Positions 16,506-28,729 are shown, counted from the first letter of the stretch. The stretch: DNA of 64,000 nt from Paludibacteraceae bacterium (GCA_017550335.1 JAFZPM010000041.1:39245-103244), one strand, 5' to 3'. Notes: generated from the sequence alone by a model not told the origin. A program made the numbers and translations.

Positions 16506-16871
16506 ACTGAATCTTTTAGCGGGGTTGCGGACGTTTTTTCCGAACCCATTGTTTGGTATTCATTTGCCTGATCGGTGGATTCCCGTGAACCCATCATCCG
16601 TTTGACGCTACAAAAATAATCAAAATCCCCGCATATTATGTTGGTAAACATAAATTTGTCTCTTTTTTCGAATTAATGATATTCTTTTTTGGTTTTCATA
16701 GCATTTTTCCGCCATTTTTTTTTGCAAAATTAATATTCGGGATTATCTTTGTTGCGATTACGCTTAATGAAAGACATAAACGAGGATTTGGAGCAGTACT
16801 CTGATGATGTGATGGTGATTTTTTTTGATGTGATATTACGATAATTCTTATATATTTAATTACATTTTGTT
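16506..16871. other. Divergent intergenic region between rhomboid operon and HU gene
   Basis: This 366-bp AT-rich gap carries promoters in both directions: a -7 box for the rhomboid operon at 16618-16611 (minus) and the HU promoter at 16721-16751 (plus). The HU leader is about 110 nt and contains a 25-codon open frame (16767-16844) starting MKDINEDLEQYSDD. No other gene is seen. Confidence 0.5.
16721..16751 (+). promoter_or_regulatory. Promoter of the HU gene
   Basis: TTTG at 16721-16724, exactly 19 nt, then TATCTTTG at 16744-16751. This is a textbook Bacteroidota sigma-ABfr promoter. The transcript would start near 16758. Confidence 0.75.
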
Positions 16872-17144
16872 ATGAACAAATCAGAATTTATTAAGGCAAT
16901 CGCTGAGAAGAGCGGTTTGACTATTGCAGACAGCAAGAAGGCTGTTGATGCTTATTCAGAGGTGGTAACTGCAGCATTGAAGGCTAACGACAAGGTGGCT
17001 CTCATCGGTTTCGGTTCATTCTCAGTTAAGGAGAATCCTGCTCGTGAGGGTGTTAACCCTGCTACAGGCAAGAAGATTAAGATCGCAGCTAAGAAAGTTG
17101 CTAAGTTTAAGGCAGGCGCAGAGTTGAACAAGGCTCTCAATTGA
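16872..17144 (+). CDS. HU-family DNA-binding protein
   Basis: This 90-aa histone-like protein bends and compacts DNA. It has the full IHF/HU fold: N-terminal helices (MNKSEFIKAIAEKSGLTIAD), the beta-saddle core GFGSFSVKENPAREGVNPAT with the NPATGKKI arm-tip motif, and the C-terminal helix (KKVAKFKAGAELNKALN). The length is normal for HU. The gene stands alone with its own promoter and a strong terminator, as expected for a highly expressed gene. Confidence 0.97.
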   Translation: MNKSEFIKAIAEKSGLTIADSKKAVDAYSEVVTAALKANDKVALIGFGSFSVKENPAREGVNPATGKKIKIAAKKVAKFKAGAELNKALN

Positions 17145-17165
17145 TTGTTTTAAACAAACGGATAG

Positions 17166-17196
17166 AAGGCGACCCCGAAAAAGGTCGCCTTTTTGT
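17166..17196 (+). terminator. Terminator of the HU gene
   Basis: A 9-bp perfect stem (AAGGCGACC/GGTCGCCTT), an 8-nt loop and a T-rich tail (TTTTGTTTT). Confidence 0.93.
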
Positions 17197-17362
17197 TTTC
17201 TTGCGCTTCACGAACCATAATCGGATATTTTTATGTATTTTCGCGCAAGTTTTGCGGAATCCCTCTTCCTTGCCCGGTCCGGGAATGCGTTGACGACTCC
17301 GCGCTAGTTGTTGTAAGTTGTAATCGGGAGCCTTTGACGTTCCCACATATCGATTTTTAGAA

Positions 17363-19156
17363 ATGAGTTTAGATAAGTCTTTGTTCCAGTCTGTGAAAAA
17401 AGCGGTTGAGACGCTCTATGGTCAGCCCGTCGACGACAAACTGATCCAGCTGCAGGCCACGCGTAAGGATTTTGAGGGCGACCTGACCCTCGTCGTTTTC
17501 CCCTTTGTGAAAATGTCTAAGAAGAAACCGGAGGAGACTGCGGCTGAAATCGGCGACAAACTGCTCAAAATCGATAGTGCGGTCGAGAAGTATAACGTCA
17601 TCAAGGGCTTCCTGAACATCTCCATCTCGAAGAGTAATTGGGTGGCTCAACTGAACGCCATGCTCGCCGACGAGAACTATGGAACGAAGAAGGCGACGCC
17701 GGATGCTCCCCTCTATATGGTGGAGTACTCTTCCCCTAATACGAACAAACCATTGCACCTCGGTCATGTGCGCAATAACCTGTTGGGTTATAGCTTGTGC
17801 AAAATATTGGAGGCGAACGGCCTGCGTGTCGTGAAGACCAATATCGTGAACGACCGCGGTATCCATATCTGCAAGTCCATGCTGGCTTGGAAACTCTTCG
17901 GCAATGGCGAGACGCCTGCATCCTCCGGCAAGAAAGGTGACCACCTGGTGGGTGACTATTACGTCAAATTCGATAAGGAGTACAAGGCGCAGGTGAATGA
18001 CCTCATGGCGAAGGGGAAGAGCGAGGAGGAGGCCAAACGAGAGGCTCCGCTGATGGTGGAGGCTCAGTCCATGCTGAAGAAGTGGGAGGATGGCGACCCT
18101 GAAGTGCGCAAACTCTGGAACATGATGAACGAGTGGGTCTACGCAGGTTTCGACGAGACCTACAAGCGCCTCGGCGTGGGCTTCGATAAGATTTATTATG
18201 AGTCGCAGACCTATCTCGATGGCAAGGCCAAGGTGAACGAAGGTCTCGAGTCGGGTGCCTTCTACCGCCGTCCGGACGGCTCCGTGTGGGCGGACTTGAC
18301 CCAAAACGGGCTGGACGAGAAGTTGTTGCTCCGCTCCGACGGCACCTCCGTCTACATGACGCAGGACATCGGTACGGCTACGCAACGATTCAATGAATAT
18401 GACATCAGCAAGATGATATATGTGGTTGGTAATGAGCAAAATTACCATTTTCAGGTGCTTTCCATCCTCTTGGACCGCCTTGGTTTCTCATGGGGCAAGG
18501 ACTTGGTGCATTTCTCCTATGGCATGGTGGAGTTGCCTGAGGGCAAGATGAAGTCGAGGGAAGGAACTGTGGTGGATGCGGATGATCTTATGGATGAGAT
18601 GGTTAGCTCCGCCAAGGAGGTTTCCCGCGAGCTGGGTAAACTGGATGGCATGTCTCAGCCGGAGATCGACGACATCGCCCGCATCTGCGGGTTGGGTGCC
18701 CTGAAGTACTTCATCCTGAAGGTGGATCCACGCAAGAACATGCTCTTCAACCCGAAGGAGTCCATCGATTTCAACGGCAATACGGGTCCGTTCATCCAAT
18801 ATACGCACGCCCGTATCCGTTCGGTTCTGCGTAAGGCCGCCGAGAGCAACATCTCGTTGCCAAGCGCCTTGCCTGCCGATTTGGACATCTCAGAGGTGGA
18901 GTCGAACCTCATTCAGACGTTGTCGAATTTCCCTGGCGTGGTGGCGCAGGCGGGCGCCGAGTATAGCCCGGCCCTCATCGCGAACTACGTCTATGAGTTG
19001 GTGAAGCAGTACAATTCGTTCTATCATGATTTCTCCATCCTGAAAGAGTCGAATGTCCAGCTGGCTCAGTTCCGTCTCCTCCTCTCCAAGAAGGTGGCGG
19101 CTGTCGTCAAGACGGGTATGTCATTGCTGGGCATCGAGGTGCCGGAGCGGATGTGA
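17363..19156 (+). CDS. argS: Arginine--tRNA ligase
   Basis: This cytoplasmic class I aminoacyl-tRNA synthetase charges tRNA-Arg with arginine. The 597-aa product has the N-terminal Add-1 domain. The HIGH-type motif is HLGH at 132-135 within SSPNTNKPLHLGHVRNN. The KMSKS-equivalent is KMKSREG at 395-401. The C-terminal DALR anticodon-binding domain begins near residue 480 (YTHARIRSVLRKA) and runs to the end (GMSLLGIEVPERM). The length is normal. It is a single-gene unit between the HU terminator and its own terminator. Confidence 0.97.
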   Translation: MSLDKSLFQSVKKAVETLYGQPVDDKLIQLQATRKDFEGDLTLVVFPFVKMSKKKPEETAAEIGDKLLKIDSAVEKYNVIKGFLNISISKSNWVAQLNAMLADENYGTKKATPDAPLYMVEYSSPNTNKPLHLGHVRNNLLGYSLCKILEANGLRVVKTNIVNDRGIHICKSMLAWKLFGNGETPASSGKKGDHLVGDYYVKFDKEYKAQVNDLMAKGKSEEEAKREAPLMVEAQSMLKKWEDGDPEVRKLWNMMNEWVYAGFDETYKRLGVGFDKIYYESQTYLDGKAKVNEGLESGAFYRRPDGSVWADLTQNGLDEKLLLRSDGTSVYMTQDIGTATQRFNEYDISKMIYVVGNEQNYHFQVLSILLDRLGFSWGKDLVHFSYGMVELPEGKMKSREGTVVDADDLMDEMVSSAKEVSRELGKLDGMSQPEIDDIARICGLGALKYFILKVDPRKNMLFNPKESIDFNGNTGPFIQYTHARIRSVLRKAAESNISLPSALPADLDISEVESNLIQTLSNFPGVVAQAGAEYSPALIANYVYELVKQYNSFYHDFSILKESNVQLAQFRLLLSKKVAAVVKTGMSLLGIEVPERM

Positions 19157-19203
19157 TGTCTCCCCGAAAAGGGAGGATTGACAAAGATATTTTATGGATT
19201 GTG

Positions 19204-19234
19204 GTCTGTTCGGTCTTTCCGAACAGACTTTTTT
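19204..19234 (+). terminator. Terminator of argS
   Basis: A 10-bp perfect stem (GTCTGTTCGG/CCGAACAGAC), a 5-nt loop and six T. Confidence 0.93.
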
Positions 19235-19448
19235 CTATGTATTAGGCTAAAACACAATGAATTATTGCCGTTTTTCACCCCTATTCTCTTTTAAATGAAT
19301 TTTTTGCGGAAAAAATTTCGTTGTTAAAAAATTTTTTAGCATATTTGCGTATGGCGAACCAGAAATGTGCTCTATTGCTAGAAAGTGTTGATGGTAAACT
19401 GTATATGGTTTAGGTATAGTATATTTTATACATGTAGACTGTTGAATT

Positions 19449-22163
19449 ATGAGGAGAAACTTTTACATACTATTTTTGATGACGGTCGCGCTTCTTTCGG
19501 CGGCAAACGTTGTTGCTGCTGATGATGATAATGTTTTTTGGAAGCGTGTATACTATAATGACTTTGGCGGTAACTCGAAAACGGCTGATCTGATTGGTCC
19601 GGAGTTGGCCCCAGGTGAGACGCATGAGTCTCTTGACTGGGATCCGACGTTGCAGTGGGGGTATGTCCTCACGAAACATTGGGATAGCAATTCGGAATGG
19701 TATAATGGCGGAGACCACACCTTCAAAGACGATAGGGAGACCGGTTATTTCTTGATCATCAATCCAGATAATAGAAACGATGAGATAGTCGCATACAAGA
19801 CGCGATTGAATGGGCTTTGCCGTGGTGTGAAGTTCCGTTTCATGGCTTATGTGGCCAACATGACGAAGGCTTCTTCTTCTACCGCAGGTTTCCAACCTAC
19901 AATAGGTGTCGGCGTGTATGAGGGAGAAAAACCGGAGGTGAAGGTGTCCGAGCAGGCCTACTACAAGAGGCAGATCCCTGCATCCGATCATAGTAACTCG
20001 GATTCTTCGTTGGATTGGCTGGAATTGTCAATCGATTTCATCATGAACTCGGATAGGGACTATGCCTATTTCATCGTGACGATGGTTCAGCCGGAGTCTG
20101 CCGGATGGGACTTCGCCATAGACGACATCTCCGTTTTTGTGGAGCAACCTAAGGTGGAGATCACCCATGACGAGATTTTCTACGAAGATCCGTTGACGCT
20201 AAGCGCCAGCTTCGACAACAACGGCTTCTTCGTCGATATGAACAATGTGGAGTATACGTGGGAATATAGTGCTAATGGTAGCGACTATACTCTCTTGGCT
20301 TCAAACAGTTACAAGAATGATAAAAACTTCTCCTACACGATAGATGCTTTCGATAAGGACAAGCATAATGGCTATTACCGTGTAAGGATCGGGGAGAAGG
20401 GTAATCTGGATTCCGAGGTCTGCTCCTTGGTGAAGGAGATTCAAATCAAAGAGACGAAGGACAACAAGAAAGTAGTCCTGTGCGCTGGTGAAAAGCGAGT
20501 CATGGATGATGGCACGGAGTTGGATGCTTCCATCCTCAAGACGGGCGATATCAAGCAGAAGGATAATATCTACTACCATATCACGGTGAAGGAACCTAAG
20601 ACGATCACGAAGGAAGATGAGTATTTGTGCATCAACCAGGTTTACACGGGTAGAGCGGCGGATTACCAAGGTCAGTCTTTCTCCACGGAACAGGAGATCT
20701 CCTATACGAAGGCATACAAGGATGAGCAAGGATGTATTGACTCGACGGAGAACTGGACCATATCCGTTTCCGGACCGAAGGTGGTGAGCCGTAGAGATCC
20801 TGTCATCTGCCAAGGCGAAGAGGCGTATGGCAAGGTTTACGACACTCCTGGCGTATTCTCCGAAACAGAGTCGGACGAGAGCAGCTCTTGTATCAGCTAT
20901 GTCTATGATGTCACGGTAAACCCGACGTATGATATGACGGAAACCGTCTATCTCTGCCAAGGCGAGACTTTCAACGGAAGGGTCTATGGCGAGACGGGTG
21001 GTCCGTTCTACGATTCCCAGACCTACAAGACGAAGAACTGTGGGTGCGATAGTGTGGTGGGGTACACCATCTATGTGACAGGAAAGACCTACACTTATCT
21101 GGATCCGGTGACTATTTGCTACGGTGAGTCGTATACATATGACGGAAAAACCTATTCTGATCCGGGTGTGTATACACTCGATAAGGTTGTTGCGAACAGT
21201 TCCACAGGCTGCGATAGCGTCGTGCAGTTGAAATTGACGATTTTGGATCGCTACGATAATAAGGATAACCCGATAGATACCCTTATCTGTTACGATTCGA
21301 AACTGTTCGGCGTCCCTTATCCGAACCCTACTACGACTCCTATCCTTGTGCGTGACCCTAAGACTTATACCTCTGTCACGGGTTGTGATAGTGTCGTATG
21401 GTTCAGCTTGACGGTCTTGCAGATCCAATTGAAACTGGAGATCAAGTCTGATAGAAATACTGTATGTCGAGGCGAGGAAGTGGAGATCTATATCAAGGAG
21501 CTGAAACCTAAGAATGTGCCATACACTTGGTATCCTGACTTGGGTGGGGCCAGTACGACGAAGAAGGTGTTCACACCTTCAGGCGATCTCGATTGCGTGG
21601 TGAAAGCGGAACGTGTGATCGATGCGACTTCCACATGCGTCTCCACGGATACGATCCATGTCTACGTGAGGGAAGCGCCTACATTGTCTATCGATTCGAT
21701 TAACCAGAAGGAGAATCTGGTCGCTTATAATGTCACGGGCGGCACGGAACCGTATAGGATCTTCTTGGATAAGACCCAAGTGGGTACTGAGCCGACAGGC
21801 GAATTGCATGAGTCTCCGATTGGTACGCATAAGTTGGTCGCAATGGATGTGAATGACTGTACGGATGACTCCTATTTCGAGATTTCTCCTATCCCAGTTA
21901 TCCCTTCTGAATATTTCACGCCGAATAGCGATGGCACGAATGATAGGTGGATAATCGAGAACATTGATGTCTATCCAAGATGCAACGTTAAGATTTACGA
22001 TCGCATGGGTCGTGTGGTTGCGGACATTGACTCGTATGACAATGAGAATGGTTGGGATGGTACTTACATGGGACACCCGCTTCCATCTACGGATTATTGG
22101 TACGTGATCAACCTCCCTGAGTCGGATAGACAGTTGATGGGGCATTTCACGTTGCTGCGATGA
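19449..22163 (+). CDS. Secreted repeat protein with T9SS type-B (CHU_C) sorting domain
   Basis: This 904-aa surface protein has a signal peptide (about 24 aa, ending VVAA). An N-terminal region of about 210 residues resembles a jelly-roll binding domain. Ig/PKD-like segments follow (EYTWEYSANGSDYTLLAS). Then come about eight Cys-bearing repeats in which a CxGE or CQGE start is followed about 40 residues later by CDS (STGCDSVVQLKLTIL, VTGCDSVVWFSLTVL). The last 85 residues are a gliding-motility-type CHU_C domain: EYFTPNSDGTNDRWIIENID, VKIYDRMGRVV, WDGTYMGHPLPSTDYWYVI. That is a type-B T9SS signal. The repeats are the same class as those in the giant protein at 45623. It is likely an adhesin or matrix protein; the ligand is unknown. 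Confidence 0.82.
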   Translation: MRRNFYILFLMTVALLSAANVVAADDDNVFWKRVYYNDFGGNSKTADLIGPELAPGETHESLDWDPTLQWGYVLTKHWDSNSEWYNGGDHTFKDDRETGYFLIINPDNRNDEIVAYKTRLNGLCRGVKFRFMAYVANMTKASSSTAGFQPTIGVGVYEGEKPEVKVSEQAYYKRQIPASDHSNSDSSLDWLELSIDFIMNSDRDYAYFIVTMVQPESAGWDFAIDDISVFVEQPKVEITHDEIFYEDPLTLSASFDNNGFFVDMNNVEYTWEYSANGSDYTLLASNSYKNDKNFSYTIDAFDKDKHNGYYRVRIGEKGNLDSEVCSLVKEIQIKETKDNKKVVLCAGEKRVMDDGTELDASILKTGDIKQKDNIYYHITVKEPKTITKEDEYLCINQVYTGRAADYQGQSFSTEQEISYTKAYKDEQGCIDSTENWTISVSGPKVVSRRDPVICQGEEAYGKVYDTPGVFSETESDESSSCISYVYDVTVNPTYDMTETVYLCQGETFNGRVYGETGGPFYDSQTYKTKNCGCDSVVGYTIYVTGKTYTYLDPVTICYGESYTYDGKTYSDPGVYTLDKVVANSSTGCDSVVQLKLTILDRYDNKDNPIDTLICYDSKLFGVPYPNPTTTPILVRDPKTYTSVTGCDSVVWFSLTVLQIQLKLEIKSDRNTVCRGEEVEIYIKELKPKNVPYTWYPDLGGASTTKKVFTPSGDLDCVVKAERVIDATSTCVSTDTIHVYVREAPTLSIDSINQKENLVAYNVTGGTEPYRIFLDKTQVGTEPTGELHESPIGTHKLVAMDVNDCTDDSYFEISPIPVIPSEYFTPNSDGTNDRWIIENIDVYPRCNVKIYDRMGRVVADIDSYDNENGWDGTYMGHPLPSTDYWYVINLPESDRQLMGHFTLLR

Positions 22164-22214
22164 TTGTCCCTCCCATCTTAGGAGATTGTTAACTTTCTAT
22201 ATATTTTAGGTATT

Positions 22215-22664
22215 ATGTCTCAATTATCGGATTTGATTTTGAAGCAAGTGACTTCCGCTGCTTCAGGAAGTAATTTGGGCACCAATGTGTTGAATGGCTT
22301 GACAGACTCTATCGTGAATAGTCTTAAAAAAACCGCTACGTCTCAGGGTGGTGTCGAGCAGTTGATCTCTTTGTTCACGGGAAAGACTTCCGCCGCTAAT
22401 AGTTCGGTGACTGCTTTGGCTTCTCAGATTTTCACGTCTCAGTTCGCCAGCAAATTGGGTCTATCCTCTTCGGCTTCCTCTTCGGCTACGAGTCTGTTGC
22501 CGACCATCATCGCAAGCCTTGTCTCTATTGTGATGTCTAAGAAATCGGGAGGCTTGGATCTCTCTTCTATACTCGCTTCTTTGGGTGCCTCTTCCGGCAA
22601 CTCCACGGCTAGTAAGTTGGGTTATATCGCTGGTACTTTGGGTAAGTTATTCAAGAAGAAATAA
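22215..22664 (+). CDS. Ser/Ala-rich small protein, unrecognised
   Basis: This 149-aa protein has no signal peptide. It is dominated by Ser, Ala, Leu and Thr with alternating hydrophobic helices: MSQLSDLILKQVTSAASGSN, ALASQIFTSQFASKLGLSSS, LLPTIIASLVSIVMSKKSGG, and a basic end LGKLFKKK. The pattern loosely recalls the DUF937/YidB type, but I cannot assign it. It lies 51 bp after the T9SS type-B gene on the same strand and ahead of a strong terminator, so it is probably in the same transcript. The function is unknown. Confidence 0.7.
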   Translation: MSQLSDLILKQVTSAASGSNLGTNVLNGLTDSIVNSLKKTATSQGGVEQLISLFTGKTSAANSSVTALASQIFTSQFASKLGLSSSASSSATSLLPTIIASLVSIVMSKKSGGLDLSSILASLGASSGNSTASKLGYIAGTLGKLFKKK

Positions 22665-22689
22665 AGATTTATTCTTGACTCATATGATG

Positions 22690-22720
22690 GAGCGTGTCAG
22701 TCTTGATGCGCTCTTTTTTT
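22690..22720 (+). terminator. Terminator after the 22215 gene
   Basis: A 10-bp stem (GAGCGTGTCA/TGATGCGCTC, two G-U pairs), a GTCT loop and seven T. Confidence 0.88.
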
Positions 22721-22817
22721 GCTTGTACGGGCTCTATTGCGTAGCTCTTTTCCCCCTTCCGCATGATGGTCCCTGGGTTGGTCGCATGCCCGTCTGTTTT
22801 TCCTCCCCCACCTGACG

Positions 22818-22851
22818 AAAAAAGCCCCGTCACAGTCATGCGACGGGGCTT
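22818..22851 (-). terminator. Terminator of valS
   Basis: A 10-bp perfect GC-rich stem (AAGCCCCGTC/GACGGGGCTT) and a 10-nt loop, with six T next on the minus strand. Confidence 0.93.
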
Positions 22852-22872
22852 CCTTATGATATGCGTTGCCGA

Positions 22873-25554
<2,682 letters not shown>

Positions 25555-25756
25555 ATTGTTTGTTACAAATTAATTCCGAATATTTTAGGGTGCAAAGTTA
25601 GTGAAAACAAATAGAAGTTTTGTGGTGTGGCGTGATATTTGTGAGAAAAAACGAGGGGAGGCGCATCGTTTTTGCACATCCCCGCCTTTGCTTGAAGAAT
25701 CTTTTATGGGATGAATGGACAAGTCGTTCCCCTCTTCATCCGTCATTAAATATAAA

Positions 25757-25796
25757 ATGATGGGTGAACCATGGTAAATCGTGGCTCACCCATCAT
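25757..25796 (-). terminator. Terminator of the 25811 gene
   Basis: An 11-bp perfect stem (ATGATGGGTGA/TCACCCATCAT) with an 18-nt loop; TTTTATATTT follows on the minus strand. Confidence 0.8.
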
Positions 25797-25810
25797 AAAG
25801 AGTGGAAAAA

Positions 25811-27361
25811 TTACTTCAAAATCAATTTCTCTGTGTGGACATTACCGTTAGAGATGGTCTTGACAATGTAGACGCCCTTGGCCTTGTCTCTTAAGTTAAT
25901 GTTAATTTCGCTACCGATTTCCTCTGCCGAATAGATCAGTTTGCCTGTTATGTCAGTGATGACTACAGTGTTGCCTTCATCACTTTCCTTGCTGAAGTAG
26001 ATGGTGAATTCACCCGTGGTTGGGTTCGGAGCGAGGACAGGAACGGATTTCGAATCCTTATCACTACTCTCGTCTTCGAACTCTTCGTCGGTCAATAAAT
26101 CATCAACAATTGGAATCTGGCCTAGCCTTAACTCAGCTTCGTTATCCTGCTTTTCTTTTTCGCAGTCAAAGATTTCCGTCTTGAATTTTGATCCATTTAT
26201 TACGTGGAATCCTTTCTTTAGGCGAATCGTTTTTCCGCACGAATATGTGACTTTGGCCTTGTTTTTTATCACATTGCTTGCGTTGAGAAGATACATCGCC
26301 TCTTCTGTCTTGTTTTGGGTAATAGGATCGGTGAGGTTTCGAACACCCCAGTCGTCAGGGCGACAGAACCTGTATCCTGACTCAGAAGTCCAATAGCGTG
26401 GTACTTCATACCATGTTTCGTTTTTGGCGGTAGGCTTTGAATTCCCATCGTTGTCTTTGGCGTAAACAAAGGCCTCTTCGTAAGAAACTACACCATTCTT
26501 GTCATAATCGGCGTCGATCTTTGAATTTGTGTCGAAATCTTTGCCATAAAGTGCACTGTAGAATGGTCTGAAGAAGCAGCTCAAATTACTACCCCATGAA
26601 CTACTGTCTGCGGATGTCGCTGTACAAATCGTTCTATTATCGAATTCTTTCAAGTGTTCGATGAATGATCCGGAAAAACACTGCGCTAACAAAATTGTTT
26701 TTTTGCTCGATTGTACGTTGTTGACCATTTTGGCGAATTTCGTGTGAGAAAGAACCGTTCCATTCCAAATGGCAATGTCCTTTGAACCCTCATAACCATG
26801 ATCAGTCACGAATACAAATAGTTCGTCGATATTCTTCGTGTTTTTAAGCCTATTGAACACATATTCGATGCTGTCTAAGACTGCTGTATAAATACGGTTA
26901 ACGCCAAGCCTGTTTTTGAAGAGCTGAGAACCATCCGCATAATAGTACCGGAATTCTTCGTACTTCTTAGCATCTTTATTCCATTCCATTTGAGTTTCCC
27001 AGGTTAATTTGGAATCGTGTCTTATCGCCTTAGTGACTGTGTCTTTATAGATTACAGTCTCCCCACCTTTGTCCATACCATCGGCTATGATTGTATAGAT
27101 GTGATCCTTGTTAAATCCGTAAACTTGCGTTAGGAATTGATACGTTTGGGAGCAGTTATTCCAATATTGTGAATAATTACAAGTCTTCCCACATCCTCCA
27201 TTCAGTATGACCGCATAACTGTTGGGGGAACTCTTCCCTGATTTCACATATGCACCATTGTTTAGAAACCCATACTCGTCAAATGTGCCTTGTGAGTATG
27301 CGCTAAACTGACATACTGAAGAAATTAGGATTGTAAGAAATGCAAAAATGTTATTTCTCAT
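25811..27361 (-). CDS. Secreted clan-CD cysteine peptidase (legumain/caspase fold) with T9SS tail
   Basis: This 516-aa exported protein is a probable endopeptidase. The signal peptide ends near SAYSQ. The caspase-like fold starts with SYAVILNGGCGK and GFNKDHIYTIIAD. The catalytic dyad is His188 in LFVFVTDHGYEG and Cys228 in ILLAQCFSGSF, the order and spacing of peptidase families C13/C14-like of clan CD. Residues 285-296 (DYDKNGVVSYEE) match an EF-hand calcium loop. A C-terminal type-A T9SS domain follows (VLAPNPTTGEFTIYFSK ... KGVYIVKTISNGNVHTEKLI). It lies 19 bp after the fibre-like gene at 28256 on the same strand, so the two are probably one operon. The substrate is unknown. Confidence 0.82.
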   Translation of the reverse strand: MRNNIFAFLTILISSVCQFSAYSQGTFDEYGFLNNGAYVKSGKSSPNSYAVILNGGCGKTCNYSQYWNNCSQTYQFLTQVYGFNKDHIYTIIADGMDKGGETVIYKDTVTKAIRHDSKLTWETQMEWNKDAKKYEEFRYYYADGSQLFKNRLGVNRIYTAVLDSIEYVFNRLKNTKNIDELFVFVTDHGYEGSKDIAIWNGTVLSHTKFAKMVNNVQSSKKTILLAQCFSGSFIEHLKEFDNRTICTATSADSSSWGSNLSCFFRPFYSALYGKDFDTNSKIDADYDKNGVVSYEEAFVYAKDNDGNSKPTAKNETWYEVPRYWTSESGYRFCRPDDWGVRNLTDPITQNKTEEAMYLLNASNVIKNKAKVTYSCGKTIRLKKGFHVINGSKFKTEIFDCEKEKQDNEAELRLGQIPIVDDLLTDEEFEDESSDKDSKSVPVLAPNPTTGEFTIYFSKESDEGNTVVITDITGKLIYSAEEIGSEININLRDKAKGVYIVKTISNGNVHTEKLILK

Positions 27362-27380
27362 ATCCGTAATCTTTTTGTAA

Positions 27381-28256
27381 TTATTTCTTTAATGATTCAA
27401 CTTCAGCCTTCAAGGCCTTGTTCTCTTTCTCTAATTCGATCATGTGGAGGGTGAGTTCCTCTACCTTCTCGAGCAGCAAGTTGCTCATTTGTGATACGCT
27501 CATGCCGTTCTCTGAGATCTCTGCAGCGGATGGTACGCCTGGTAAGTGTTTGTTCTCTTTAACGTAGCTCTCCACCTCGCTGAGCGGACGCAAGTTGTAG
27601 TTCTCTTCAAAGACATAATCGGCAGCGTTGTTCAACTCCACGTTGATGTCCTGCGCCTTGATTTGGTTGGCTTTCAACACTTCAGCCACCTCAATCTCAT
27701 TGTGACAGGTGATCTTGCCTGTCACGTCAAGGTTTGCGAGCATGTTAACGTTGTTCTTTTTCATCGTCATTATTTTGGCGTTGCCATTTGTGATAAAAGA
27801 GAAGTTCATCGCAGAGATCGACAGGTCTGCATAGTTGTTTTTGCCTGATGAGGTGATGTTCATTCCCTCTGTGACGCTATTGTCCTTCGAAATGAGGAGG
27901 TTGACTTTGCCTGCTTCATCCGTTGCATACACTCTCAACCATTTATTGAACCTATTGTCCGTTCCTTTACAGATGAGGTTCCCGTTCATTGTGGTGGTGC
28001 CGGAAACCGTGAGGCTGCTATTTACTTTCGCCGTTGAATTAACGGTTACCGCTCCGTTCAGATAGGTTGCCCCTTTTACATACAATTTGTAATTCGCTGT
28101 GCTTGAGGTTGGTGTGATACCAATTGCCACATTACTTGCACTTCCGCTTGCTGGACCATTGTACAATCCATAATTACTTGAATTCCACCAACATTGTGCG
28201 TTTGCTACACATACTGACATTGCAACTCCTAAGGTTGCGGCAAAAATCTTTTTCAT
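27381..28256 (-). CDS. Secreted fibre-like protein with C-terminal coiled-coil module (paralogue 3)
   Basis: This 291-aa exported protein starts MKKIFAATLGVAMSVCVANA (signal peptide); an ATG two codons upstream (28262) is equally possible. The body is a short beta-rich run with stepwise 'SLTVSGTTTMNGNLICKG' units. The ending is the same as in the genes at 3233 and 5409: AADYVFEENYNLRPLSEVES, ENKHLPGVPSA, SQMSNLLLEKVEELTLHMI, and a leucine heptad coil. It is the shortest of the three and is co-transcribed with the clan-CD protease. An assembly or anchoring role for the shared ending is an inference. Confidence 0.8.
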   Translation of the reverse strand: MKKIFAATLGVAMSVCVANAQCWWNSSNYGLYNGPASGSASNVAIGITPTSSTANYKLYVKGATYLNGAVTVNSTAKVNSSLTVSGTTTMNGNLICKGTDNRFNKWLRVYATDEAGKVNLLISKDNSVTEGMNITSSGKNNYADLSISAMNFSFITNGNAKIMTMKKNNVNMLANLDVTGKITCHNEIEVAEVLKANQIKAQDINVELNNAADYVFEENYNLRPLSEVESYVKENKHLPGVPSAAEISENGMSVSQMSNLLLEKVEELTLHMIELEKENKALKAEVESLKK

Positions 28257-28262
28257 TTCCAT

Positions 28263-28729
28263 ACTTTTTGTTAATACGTTAATTAATAATAAATAAAAGG
28301 GTTTAAGGTTCACGTTGCTCTATTGTTTGCTTATGCTTACTGATAGTGTCTTAGTACCCTCATGCAATCGGCCTTTTGCATCACAAAGTTATCTCTGTTC
28401 CCTGAATCGTGTTGTGGTAAAAATCTACAATTTAATATTTTTTATCACTTTTTATTCCACACTTTTCTTCTTGTTGCGATATTTCTTGCGTGCCGTTATC
28501 CTTGTTTTTGACGGATATATAATTGTCTTGCAGAAGTTTATCGGTTATTTGTGCATAGAGTACGGATTGTCAAAAATATTGCGAAAATAGGTATGTTTCG
28601 GCTGTTTGAAAATGCAAAAATCGTGCCAATCCATCGCCCGAGTCCGCTTTCTACAATTTTTTTTGACAAAAGTTCATGCTCTCGTGACGGGTGGGGCAGG
28701 GGGTGTTTCCCCCTGGGTGTCGGGACGTG
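28263..28729. other. Intergenic region upstream of the 28256 operon
   Basis: This AT-rich gap of about 470 bp must hold the minus-strand promoter of the fibre/protease operon, but I see no clear TAnnTTTG box. Near 28697-28715 there is a 7-bp hairpin (CAGGGGG/CCCCCTG), 15 bp past the stop of the U32 gene. It lacks an adjacent T-run, so it is only a weak terminator candidate. An open frame at 28315-28590 (plus) does not look coding. Confidence 0.4.

Noticed and set aside
28315..28590. 91-codon plus-strand frame upstream of the 28256 operon
   Set aside because: Aromatic-rich translation of AT-rich promoter DNA; no start context or homology seen.
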